A DNA stretch of 14,562 nucleotides, taken from Physocladia obscura. Its lineage: Eukaryota; Chytridiomycota; Chytridiomycetes; Chytridiales; Chytriomycetaceae. Shown one piece after another: positions 1 to 8,222 of the stretch (position 1 is its first letter; each line of letters begins with the position of its first letter). Both the position numbers and the translations under genes were made by a program. The notes beneath the pieces are model-generated. The model did not search any database. It was not told the DNA's origin and saw nothing but the letters and a program-made list of their open reading frames with translations. The stretch lies in contig JADGJH010000775.1 in NCBI GenBank assembly GCA_027596945.1, positions 1 to 14,562 on the forward strand, read 5' to 3'.

Positions 1-246
1 AAAATTTTTCAGGAATTGTAAATAAATAAAATATGTATTTGAAATTAATTTGAAATACAGTTAATTTCTTTAGAATGCTGTTAATGTATTTCTTATTTTG
101 TATGCATTGTGATGCATTGTGATGAATTTAGTGTATTGTGATGGTATTTCCATTGGGGGGGTAGCACTGTTTTCATTTACTGCATTTTTGGACCTTAAAA
201 TGTATAAAAATAGCAATGTGGTCTATTAACTCAGTTTCCTGATGAA
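1..246. other. AT-rich intergenic DNA, no gene seen
   Basis: This stretch is rich in stops in all frames and shows no recognisable protein or RNA gene. It contains a short imperfect repeat near 103-141 and a run of seven G at about 155-161. It flanks the transposase relic and may be part of the same decayed element, but no terminal repeat or target-site duplication could be identified. Confidence 0.5.
103..141. repeat. 10-bp tandem repeat
   Basis: The unit tgcattgtga occurs twice in tandem (103-112 and 113-122), and a near copy, tgtattgtga, follows at 132-141. It is a short local repeat in AT-rich DNA with no visible function. Confidence 0.75.
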
Positions 247-700
247 TCATTTATGCCTCAAAACTAAATGATAAGTGTTGGAGATGAAAATATGAATATG
301 AATTGAAGCATAAAATTTAAAACTCAATAAAGACTTCCTTTTATTTAAAATAACCAATAATAAAATGAAGGAAAGTGTTTGGTTTAAATAGTTTTTGGAG
401 AAAAAAAAAAGAAATATTAAAAGACACTTCAAAAGAAAAATCATCTGAAAACACTTGGTAACTGACAAATATGTGCTTGACATTGCCAGCAAATCAATAA
501 TTATTTTTGCAGTTGCATTAATTAAGCTGATTTTGCTTGATTTAGTGTTTACATTAAGCATTGCATTTTTGATAATGATTTTCTGATCAAAAGGAAAAAT
601 GCCCATCCACTGAAAAGACAATCTTATAATATCTTCTAGAGCAATGCAAAAAACTTCTTCATCAACTTTTCCAATTAAGCTTATTGTGAAACTTCATTTT
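247..700 (-). pseudogene. relic of pogo/CENP-B-like transposase, C-terminal part
   Basis: On the minus strand an open frame ends at 247 and reads upstream to about 690. It contains the block LSFQWMGIFPFDQKIII, preceded by DEEVFCIALEDIIR. In pogo/Fot1-type DDE transposases the C-terminal region has a similar motif, roughly an Ile-Ile helix, then 'aF..tGIfPFd...i', so this looks like the tail of such an enzyme. The catalytic DDE domain should lie at higher coordinates, but that space holds an unrelated pseudogene, so the element is 5'-truncated. Further upstream on this strand the frame meets stops. No terminal inverted repeats were found. The assignment rests on one motif and the spacing around it; the family is inferred. 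Confidence 0.5.
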
Positions 701-765
701 TGCTGATAAAACTAACAGATCTTGTTCTTCATGTTTGTGAAAATCATCCAGACACTGCAAGAAAT

Positions 766-1246
766 AAAAGTTTGCGATTGGCGACAGAATCTGAGGTTAC
801 ATACATGGAGGAAACATAGTTAACTGTGACGACGGCTGCTTTGCTGAAATAATTACTCAAAAGAAGCTCTCCAAAGTAAGATTCCCAATAATCTTTCATT
901 TGAAGAAGCCTCGACTTTGGACCTTGGGATCTTTACTGCGTCGCAAGGCCTCTACCAGTCTCTCAAAACTCCCACTGCAAACCAGTCCGGCAAAATCAAA
1001 GTTCTGGCCTTGATCTACGGCGACTCAACTGCAACTGGTGCATTTGCAATGCAGCTTTTTCCAGAGGGTTTTGAGTTTGCAAAATCAATCGCGGAGCTTG
1101 CAAACTCTCTTCTCGAGCAAGGAAAAATTAAGCCGTATATTCACGAGGTTATTGCTTTTGAAGCTGGATTTAAGGTTGTGTTGAAGGGATTGCAGTCTAT
1201 GAGAAAAGGAAAGTTGAGCGGTAAGAAACTGGTTTACACACTTTAA
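766..1246 (+). pseudogene. zinc-type (MDR) quinone oxidoreductase pseudogene
   Basis: The remains encode an NAD(P)H-dependent medium-chain dehydrogenase/quinone oxidoreductase. Frame 1 (from about 768) gives KFAIGDRI, a TGA stop at 792-794 where intact relatives usually have Cys or another residue, then GYIHGGNIVN..DDGCFAE, the usual end of the GroES-like domain. The frame breaks at 876-880. Frame 2 (881-1246) gives IPNNLSFEEAST, GLYQSL and the Rossmann start LIYGDSTATGAFAMQL. It then jumps directly to FPEGFEFAKSIAEL and ends with GKLSGKKLVYTL, the family C terminus. About 100-130 residues of the NAD(P)-binding domain are missing near 1057-1062, with the frame kept. The N-terminal half is absent too; the transposase relic lies there. 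Four kinds of damage make a functional enzyme very unlikely. Confidence 0.85.
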
Positions 1247-1479
1247 CTTTCTGAAGAAAATAGTTTTGGGAAAATATTGCCAAAAGTGTGCTATGAAAAG
1301 AAAAGTGAAGACTAAAATTTGATAGAATTTTCACCACACAGGTTTTGCGCCACATAAAAAAAAAAATTTCAAACAAAAATTTGGTTTATTTGGTTTATTT
1401 CGCTTTGTTAAACGTGGTGGAAATAAATGTACGGGATATTGGATCAAAGAGTTTTCATTCACATAATTCAACATCACAG
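1247..1479. other. spacer between pseudogene and GPI-protein gene
   Basis: This stretch has no coding signal. It holds an A-tract at about 1357-1370 and a 9-bp tandem repeat, tttggttta, around 1380-1398. On the minus strand it is the 3' flank of the GPI-protein gene. Confidence 0.5.
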
Positions 1480-1914
1480 TCAGAGAGTCGCGAATAGCGC
1501 AACTATCACAATCGATGCATAAATAGAGACAGACACAACGGCAGAGGAGGAAGTCGATACGGAGCGGGAGCCAGGAGCAGAAGTAGTTTGAGTGGGAGTT
1601 GCCGTGCCGCTTTGCTGGATACTTGCCGTCGCACTTGTTGATGCAGTTGTTACTCCTGTCGCATCGCCGGTTACTGTTATTGCTACGGTCGTTGATGTTG
1701 CTGTTGCAGAACCGCCCGCCAACTGGCATGTTCCCGGAAGCCCCACAACACCAATCATAGTTGGCTTTACGCACACAAGCCCAGGCGCACACACTGGCGA
1801 ATTCACTATCGACAGTCCGCACGGTGACCCCACGCCCCCAACACTGGCGCTTAGCTGTGCCTGTACCGTTCTAATCGTCACCAAAAGAAGAGCTGGTGCA
1901 ATCGTGATTTTCAT
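1480..1914 (-). CDS. small secreted GPI-anchored Ser/Thr-rich protein
   Basis: A single exon encodes 144 residues. Residues 1-20 (MKITIAPALLLVTIRTVQAQ) look like a cleavable signal peptide. A compact cysteine-bearing head follows with four Cys, in the pattern C-G-L...C-A-P-G-L-V-C...P-G-T-C, then a Ser/Thr/Ala/Gly-rich stalk suited to O-mannosylation. The C terminus (SIYASIVIVALFATL) is hydrophobic and preceded by small residues, as in GPI-anchor addition signals. The inferred location is the plasma membrane or cell wall surface. The family is common in fungi but has no assigned biochemical role, and I give it none. The start at 1914 is the only ATG giving the signal peptide. Longer open frames overlap on both strands (1331-1822 minus, 1592-2056 plus) but look like shadows of this biased composition. 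Confidence 0.8.
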   Translation of the reverse strand: MKITIAPALLLVTIRTVQAQLSASVGGVGSPCGLSIVNSPVCAPGLVCVKPTMIGVVGLPGTCQLAGGSATATSTTVAITVTGDATGVTTASTSATASIQQSGTATPTQTTSAPGSRSVSTSSSAVVSVSIYASIVIVALFATL

Positions 1915-2163
1915 TTGTATTTTAGAAGGTTTGTTTGTTTTAAAAATTTTGATTTTAATTTTGATTCACAAGCGGAGAAGGACAAAAACATATAGGCTTG
2001 TGTTGCATTCCGTTCATGTTTCAGAAAAGCTCACATTCCCATTACAACTCACTTAATTTGCTGAAATCACATTGCTTATAAAAATTTTTGAAGGTTTTTT
2101 ATTTTCTCATTCACATAAGACGTTTTGTTTTGTAGCTAGTTCTGTGTTTGACCTACTTCTCGG

Positions 2164-2169
2164 TTTATT
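2164..2169 (-). terminator. polyadenylation signal AATAAA of DGAT2 gene
   Basis: AATAAA on the minus strand begins after six bases that follow the TAA stop (2178-2176). It is the nearest canonical signal and implies a very short 3' UTR. Confidence 0.65.
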
Positions 2170-2175
2170 TTTTGG

Positions 2176-3658
2176 TTACTGCACCAGACGTAAATCTCGG
2201 ATACGGTCTTTGAAAAAGTCTTCCTTGTAAGTTTCATAAAGTTCAACAAGTTCTTTAATGTATCTGCGTATATGTATATGTGAGTTTTGTTTCATATTAA
2301 TATTTTTATAATTTACCTTGAATGAAGCGCATCAATCTGCTCTTCTGTCGGATTCGCAATTTGCTCCACATCGATTGGTTTACCAACTGTTGAGAACGGG
2401 TTTAAAAAAAAAAAATAACGAAAAAAGGGAACACACACCGACTGTCACAAGTTGTGCAGCAAACGGAATAATAGGAACACCAAATCTCCCTTCAAGAGCC
2501 GGAAGAACAAAATGCGCAAATTTTTTAGTGAATGCATTTACATTTTTGAACCACTTCGAATCACTCTGTTTCCACGTTTCGTTTTCCCCAAAGCTAATAA
2601 CTGGGACAAGAGATGCCCCGGTTGTCAGAGCAAGCTTCACAAAACCTTTCCGTTTATTCAAAACAAGATCCATGGTATTTGGCTCCATTAAAGTAAACTC
2701 ATCAGCTCCACCGACAACAAGCAGCGAAATATTTCCTGCGCGCATTTGATTTAAAACATAAATTTAAAAATTAAGTAATCAAAAAAAGTAAAATAAAAAA
2801 ATAAAAAACCGGCAGCTTTCGACGGATCGCTTTTTGATTTTTCGGTGAGCACATATTCAAGAGATTTTTTATCAACTCCAATCCCGCCAAGCGAAAGAAA
2901 CTGTTTAATTTTAGTCATTTTTTTTTATCAGATTTTGTGACAACAATATTCTAATTTAGGAACAAAAAAACTTACAAATTCTCTCCAACCTGGAAGCCTG
3001 TTGAATTTTTTAGATTTTTAAAATTTTTATTTCGCATTTGTCACCATAACTAACACTCACCGGAAGTTAATTGGCAATGTCGCTAATCGAAGTCGTAAAT
3101 GCGAACCAAAAGTTTTGTAGAAAACAGGCCTGTTGCCAGTAATATTTGCAAAAATGCCCAGCAAGTATACTCCGTGAGGATGAACGGCGAAGATAAAATT
3201 CTTATCGTCAGGAAGGTCGGCTGTTTTGACTAGATGCGCGCGAAAGTAGTTGCGGAAATGATTCCACACGGGACTTTTGGAAAACCAGAGCCCAAGACCC
3301 CACGAGTCGCGGCCCCAACCACCCCTGTTTGTTTGTATATTCAAAATTGATAAGTCGGAAGAAGATTTAGTCAGATTTAGTTTGGAGTTTTGACGTGTTT
3401 CTTCAGTTGTTGGGCTGGCAGTAGGCAGTACTTATTGTGGATGTCGCTTTCGACGCCAAATGCCCACATTGCGTAGACAACAAGAAGCGGTGCAACAAGC
3501 TCGGGAACGATGGCCAGCAAAAGCAACGCAAGCAGCGGAGTTCCAACAATCAGCACCACGGCATTCAGCACCCAGTACGTCACGACGGCGATTTGCAGCG
3601 GAGTTTCTTTGTCAAACTTGTGAGTGAGAGGCGGCACAATCGTTTCGTCGCCCCGCAT
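2176..3658 (-). CDS. DGAT2: DGAT2-family acyl-CoA:acylglycerol acyltransferase
   Basis: By family this enzyme makes triacylglycerol from diacylglycerol and acyl-CoA at the ER and lipid droplets. Deduced exons in transcript order: 3658-3432, 3324-3061, 2997-2976, 2900-2810, 2735-2439, 2386-2317 and 2263-2176. The introns are GT-AG, 52-107 nt, and phases agree throughout, giving 352 residues, the usual DGAT2 size. Exon 1 encodes two hydrophobic segments (about residues 20-66). The active-site HPHG is at 124-127. Later come NFRLPGWREF, GNISLLVVGGADE, RKGFVKLAL...LVPVISFGENE, VGKPIDV and NPTEEQIDALHSRYIKEL, all in family order. The usual YFP motif reads YFR here. MGAT or wax synthase activity within the family cannot be excluded. 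The start lies 19 nt from the divergent methyltransferase start, so the two transcripts share or overlap a promoter. Confidence 0.93.
2976..2997 (-). other. 22-nt micro-exon of DGAT2 gene
   Basis: Exon 3 is only 22 nt and encodes the middle of the conserved FR-LPGWREF block. It has a CAG acceptor before it and GTAAG after it. Both joins keep phase with the flanking exons: CG+G upstream, phase 0 downstream. Confidence 0.85.
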
Positions 3659-3677
3659 TGTTTCTTTTTTTCTTCAA
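3659..3677. promoter_or_regulatory. 19-nt divergent intergenic/start region
   Basis: Only 19 bases, pyrimidine-rich on the plus strand, separate the ATG of the DGAT2-family gene (minus) from the ATG of the methyltransferase gene (plus). Any 5' UTRs must run into the coding region of the other gene, or promoters must lie inside the opposite gene. Confidence 0.6.
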
Positions 3678-4386
3678 ATGGACAATCTGGATGAATTCTT
3701 GCCTTCTGCCGATTTGCTTCTCGACGACGGCCACGCATTTACGGCTCAGCTGTCTACCGCAGCGCCTTTGCAAACTCTCGTCAACACGATTCCACTGTCT
3801 GGCTCGGAATTTGTCGCGCCGTTTGTTCCGTGCTCCCCCGATGTTGCTTCTGCCGCCTTGCGTATCGCGAAACTATCCACCTCTGATGTGCTGTGTGATC
3901 TTGGCTGTGGCGATGGCCGTATTCTAGAGCTTGCTCTTCAGGTTGGTGTTGCTGTTTTTTCAACCCTTTTTTTTTTGTATTTATATCGCCAGGGGGAGAT
4001 ATTCCTGCCCATAAACGCGTATATAGAATACTGATGGATCTGCCGTACCTTTGCGCGTTGTTGGGGTGGAGCTTGATTTGCATCTTGCACGCCATTTGCG
4101 TGAAAAAGTGGCTCCACAATTTAAAGTGCAGCGCTTTTTGGTAATTGAAGCAAACATGTTTGAGGTTGATCTCGACGCGCTCGGCGTCACTGTTTTAATT
4201 GTTTATCTTCTTCCGGATGCGCTTAAAGCCTTAAAGCCGTTACTTCAGAAATGGTTTTCGGGTGATCCAAACATTCGAAGGATTGTCACCATTGGATATT
4301 CTGTTCCTGAATGGACTCCATTATATTCAGTTCAGTCGGCTGGATTCGGTCAATCCATGTTTTTGTATAATGTGAATAACAGATAA
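3678..4386 (+). CDS. class I SAM-dependent methyltransferase (FAM173-like)
   Basis: Two exons, 3678-3941 and 4027-4386, are joined at phase 0 (CAG|GTTGGT ... TATATAG|AAT) and encode 207 residues. Motif I is DLGCGDG at residues 74-80, preceded by the post-GxGxG lead VPCSPDVASAALRIAKL. The acidic SAM-ribose position is GVELD (about 101-105), and motif IV reads VLIVYLLPDAL. The end RIVTIGYSVPEWTP resembles the C-terminal strand of small methyltransferases of the FAM173 (ATPSCKMT/ANTKMT) type, known as protein-lysine methyltransferases. The substrate here is unknown and that resemblance is inference. There is no signal peptide or membrane helix; an isolated hydrophobic N-terminal lead of the mammalian type is absent. 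The stop lies 25 nt before the ERI1 start, on the same strand. Confidence 0.85.
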
Positions 4387-4411
4387 CTTTTGTTATTTTT
4401 TGTTTTGGAAG

Positions 4412-5338
4412 ATGTCTGCAACAGAAAGAAATGCTGAATATCCAGAAAGTGAGTCCGAACAGAATCAACTCGCACCCGTCGAGAAGCTGCGAGTAGCACT
4501 CGCGGAGCTTGGGTTGTCATCAAAAGGTGTGACTACTTTCTTCATACATTGAACAAACATTGAACAAACTGATTCCAAACACGTTCGACGAATAGGGCAA
4601 CTCAAAACTCTCAAGAAACGAATGCGAGGACATCGAAAGAACTCATCCACATCTCAGCTACAAGAAACTTCGGAACATAAACAGCAACAACAACAGCTAA
4701 ATGAAGTAGAAGAAGTGCAGGAACAAATTTCCAACAAATCTTCTGTGCGACAACCATTTGACTATTATTTGGTGTTTGATGTTGAAGCAACATGTGAGGA
4801 AAACAATCGAAACTGGACACACGAAATCATAGAATTCCCTGTAGTCGTGATTGGTTCGAAAACAATGTCCGTTGTCGCCGAATTCCGTTCATTCGTCAAA
4901 CCTGTCCTCAACCCAACTCTCAGCCCGTTCTGCACCCAACTCACCGGCATCACCCAGGAGCAAGTCGACACAGCGCCACAGTTCCCCGCCGTCCTGAAAT
5001 CATTTGAAGCATTTCTTTCGCGCAACGATATTCGACCAGCGAGAATGGCTTTCTGCACGGACGGTCCCTGGGATATTCGTGACTTTGTTCGCACCCAGTG
5101 TGAAGTGTCGGGACTGCGGCGGCCGTCTTATTTAGTGGATTATATTGACGTTCGAAGAATGTTTGCGCGTTTTTATTTGGGGAAGCGTGGTAAACGCCAG
5201 AATTTAGCTGGCATGTTGACCACGCTTGGTATGACTTTTGAAGGGCGGGAGCATTCTGGTATTGATGATGCAAGGAATATTGCCAGAATTGTTTTGAGAA
5301 TGATGGCGGATGGCTGTGTGTTTGACAGCTCCAAATAA
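4412..5338 (+). CDS. ERI1: ERI1-like 3'-5' exoribonuclease with SAP domain
   Basis: ERI1 enzymes trim RNA 3' ends (histone mRNA, 5.8S rRNA) and degrade siRNAs, acting as negative regulators of RNAi in yeast and animals. Two exons, 4412-4526 and 4596-5338 (intron of 69 nt, phase 1), encode 285 residues. Residues about 24-52 form a SAP domain (KLRVALAELGLSSKG then QLKTLKKRM), split by the intron; without exon 1 it would be lost. A Gln-rich linker with QQQQQ follows. The DEDDh exonuclease domain shows VFDVEAT (D100, E102), TDGPWD (about 194-198) and HSGIDDARNIARI (H258, D262), so all catalytic residues are present. Conserved FVKP.LNP.LSPFC and LTGIT.EQV support the ERI1 subfamily over other DEDD nucleases. 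The stop codon overlaps an AATAAA. Confidence 0.93.
4546..4567 (+). repeat. 11-bp tandem duplication inside ERI1 intron
   Basis: The unit acattgaacaa occurs twice in direct tandem (4546-4556, 4557-4567) in the only intron of the ERI1-like gene. It is probably a recent slippage duplication; it lies away from both splice sites. Confidence 0.85.
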
Positions 5339-5339
5339 A
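5334..5339 (+). terminator. polyadenylation signal AATAAA overlapping ERI1 stop
   Basis: AATAAA at 5334-5339 includes the TAA stop (5336-5338) of the ERI1-like gene. If used, cleavage would follow within about 10-30 nt. Confidence 0.55.
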
Positions 5340-5371
5340 ACTAGTTAAGCAGTATTTTATATTCGAACCGT

Positions 5372-5960
5372 TTGTTTAAGATACGATCATTTCACACCCT
5401 CTGCGATCTAAGCCGCCGTAGCCCCAGTTGTAAAATATACTCTGAGCCCTTATTTGGCGCATCATGCGGCTGCATTGTTATGAACACAGAAATCAATAAA
5501 AATCGTATTATTAAGCCTGCTTGTGACAGTGACAAAAATTTTAAGGACAAAACGCGCGTGAACAAACAGTTGATAATCGACAAACGGAAATTCAACACAG
5601 TATCATGCGTAACAGAGTATTTAAATAAACTGGTCAAATTAAGAGGCAGCACGCAAACGCACACTCTCCACGTGTATGTGCAATCGCAATCGCCACGGCA
5701 AACGCTTGCTTTACGTATTACAGACGGTTTATAATGCGTTATGTATTCTACATTGCGCACGCACAGACACGCGTTCACGGCCTTAACTATCGCAAACGTC
5801 ACAATCTTTTGATGGACATAGTATTACATAACGGATTACCAATTCGCACACAGACAAATGCATTATATTAAACTTACTAATCTTCAGAAACACATAGTGG
5901 TGGCGAAAATTTTCAATCTGATATTGAAGAAGATTCATAACGAGATAAAAATCAAAGTTT
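5372..5960 (+). pseudogene. possible relic of a tyrosine recombinase (DIRS/Crypton-like)
   Basis: Between two convergent genes an open frame at 5372-5734 ends with TVSCVTEYLNKLVKLRG, then LHVYVQSQSPRQTLALRI. This matches the spacing of mobile-element tyrosine recombinases, where a 'CPV..l..YL....lR' block is followed by an 'LFvs...P......ti..w' block. In another frame at 5808-5960 comes FDGHSIT, then a stop, and WWRKFSI-stop-Y-stop-RR. This resembles the catalytic H-S-I-R box and the F-x-x-Y-Y nucleophile box, with stops where Ser, Trp and Tyr would be expected. One frameshift and several stops lie between the blocks, so it is dead if real. The region is also more CpG-rich than the other spacers. 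Evidence is motif spacing only. Confidence 0.33.
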
Positions 5961-6239
5961 ATTCCGCTTTCATTTTCTTTTGACCTCGCCGTATCACGCG
6001 GGCGGGTCTTCATTCAATTTGATTCAAGTCAAATGAAAGCTTGATACTGCTTCCACCGTGTTTATCTCGAACCGTATTCTCCTTCCTTGATGATTTTTTT
6101 AAATCAACTTTGGAAATTGTGAAAGTCATTGAAAGCATCAGTAAACCGATAAATTTTCTTCAAATCAAAGTCAACACGCTACGCGGGGAGACGAATCTTT
6201 ATTTAAAACTCAAAATAAATAGTACTTTATTTTTCATTA
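5961..6239. other. intergenic, 3' flank of MFS gene
   Basis: No gene is recognised here. The longest plus-strand frame (from 6041) runs antisense into the last exon of the MFS gene and is its shadow. Several A/T-rich tracts suit termination of the minus-strand transporter transcript. Confidence 0.5.
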
Positions 6240-6245
6240 TTTATT
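6240..6245 (-). terminator. polyadenylation signal AATAAA of MFS gene
   Basis: AATAAA on the minus strand begins after four bases following the TGA stop (6252-6250). A second AATAAA lies about 15 nt further on. Confidence 0.6.
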
Positions 6246-6249
6246 TGAT

Positions 6250-8178
6250 TCAAAAAGCAAGCTCAAAAGCAACTTCTTCGGGGTGTTTCTTCTCGATAGA
6301 TTCACTCTTGCTCTCTTCCTTCAACACCAACACACTTGCCAAAGCTAAAATACCAAACACAATCACGACGCGCATTGCAATGCTAAACCCATTGTTATAT
6401 GAATCTATAAGTTGCGTCAGAGCAATGGACGCGTTGGTGTTGTTCTGAAGCCCTGCCAGAATCTCTCGAATTTCAACAAGTTGAGTAACATCAATATTCG
6501 CAAAAATCGGAGATTTCAGTTCTTCGAGAAGAAATTCAGACTGAGCGACATGCTCACTGGTAATGTTGTTTTGGATTGCCCCAACAAGTGCAACACCAAT
6601 TCCTCTAAAATATTAAATAAAATTAAAATAAATAAAGCGAAATTTCAATTTATGTATAACATTACCCTCCCAAAGAAATAAGAAATTGGCTGAAAGCCGT
6701 TGCAACGTTATTGAGATGCGGTGCCATGTACTTTGGAAGTAAAGCCATTCGATTTTGAACAAAAACGCCGATTGGAAGCCCAAGAAGAAAGGTGATGAAA
6801 ATACGTTCGGCAAGATAAGAATTTGCGTCCAGAAAACTAACTCCCACAGTGAATGCGATGATCATGACAGCACAAACAACCATCAAGTGCCAAAATTTGC
6901 CTGTTTTTTCAAGTAAACGCGTCGCTGCAAAACTTCCAATCATGAGCCCGAACAAAAACGGGATGCATTGAACACCGGCTATAATTCCAGAGGCGCCATA
7001 ATTAATTTGGAAAAAAATTCTGTGTTGTTTTAGATTTGTTTTTTTAGAATTTTGAACTAAATATCAGAATTAAAATTAAAACTAATCAACTCACGCCAAG
7101 TAATATAATAACGCGTAATATACTGCTCCAGCTGTAAAAGCAATGAGAAACAAAGCATTTGCATTACGATTGGCAAACATTTCCATTGGGGTCATCGGAT
7201 TTCGCGAAACTTTTGCCTCGACAACAACAAATACAACCAACGATAAAACTGCCAGAACAAGCAAAACCACAATTTGTGCACTGCCCCACCCCCATGCAAT
7301 ACCGCCCTGCTGCATTGAAGTAACTAAGCAAATGAGGCCAACAATAACGACCGCATATCCAGCAAAATCAAGCTCAGTAAATTTTTCACGAAGTGTTCCA
7401 ATAGGTGTTTCTGAGTCTTTGAGACTGATGATAACGACTGGAGTTGCGATGGCGCAAATAGGGATGTTGATGTAAAAACACCATCGCCAAAGGCCGTGGT
7501 CAGCAAAGGCGCCGCCAATTAGTGGGCCCAAAACAGCTGAAAGCGTCCATACAGCAACCGTCACCGCAAGATAGTTTCCTTCAGTAGCAATATATCAGCA
7601 CAAAAAATAAAATAAAATAAAAAATTTAAATAAGCCGAAATACCAAATTGCGAAGGCTTTAGAACAATCATGTAGATTATCAAGCATACACTTAATATTC
7701 CTCCAGCACCAAGACCAGCAATCGCTCGTCCAGCTTATTTGGATGAAGAAATTAGTGCGATTTCTACAAGTATGAAAAGGACAAAAAATAGAAACCTATC
7801 AGCATAGACATATTGTTGGCCGCCCCGCAGATGACGCAACCGAGTAGAAAGAGACAGTTGAGTCCTGCAAATGTCCATTTCAGGCCGAATGTGTTTGCGA
7901 GATTCCCAGAACTGTTGAAAATTTTAACCAAAAAAAAAATAGATAAAAACTCACGAAGCAGCTGAAACAGTTGAAGAGATCAAAAATGCGGATCCAATCC
8001 AAGGAAGAAGCTGCTCTTGTCCCAAATCAGATGTAATTGCGCCTTCGGCTGAAGCGACAATCGTTGCATCCATCGCCGCCAAAAAGATAGTCATAAATAT
8101 GCTTCCGATAAGAACCCAGAAAACAGTAGGTGCCAATTCAAGTTTTGGTTTTCCTTCGCTTGCTACTGCTGCTGTCAT
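6250..8178 (-). CDS. MFS transporter, DHA2 (14-TM drug:H+ antiporter) type
   Basis: Deduced exons in transcript order: 8178-7955, 7911-7796, 7733-7644, 7578-7095, 7019-6666 and 6604-6250. Introns are 43-75 nt, GT-AG, with all phases consistent; the product is 540 residues. TM1 holds FLAAMDATIVASA, the DHA2-type 'D-x-T-I-V' signature. TM4 has the proton-antiport motif B (RAIAGLGAGG) and TM5 motif C (VLGPLIGG); QQGGIAWGWGSA is the usual TM7-8 loop. The last long loop (NNITSEHV to NNTNAS) carries possible N-glycosylation sites before the final TM and a charged tail. The family exports toxins, drugs or siderophores, or imports amino acids; the substrate cannot be read here. Motif A after TM2 is degenerate (GNLANTFGLKW, lacking the usual Asp and the second Arg). 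The start at 8178 follows a TATA-like box. Confidence 0.9.
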
Positions 8179-8222
8179 TTTCTGTTTTGAACAAGGATAG
8201 AAGGATAAAAAAACTTGGAGGG

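Noticed and set aside
1592..2056. 154-codon plus-strand frame antisense to the GPI-protein gene, and a 163-codon minus-strand frame at 1331-1822
   Set aside because: Both arise from the biased Ser/Thr/Ala codons of the GPI-protein gene. Neither has a signal, a domain or a sensible start, while the 1480-1914 frame has a signal peptide, Cys pattern and GPI tail.
4765..5273. Minus-strand open frames of 107-109 codons opposite the ERI1 gene
   Set aside because: They are shadows of the ERI1 coding frame, with no motif or splice partners.
5360..5372. Minus-strand ggttcgaat, resembling a tRNA B box
   Set aside because: No matching A box, acceptor stem or T-arm closing pairs could be found around it.
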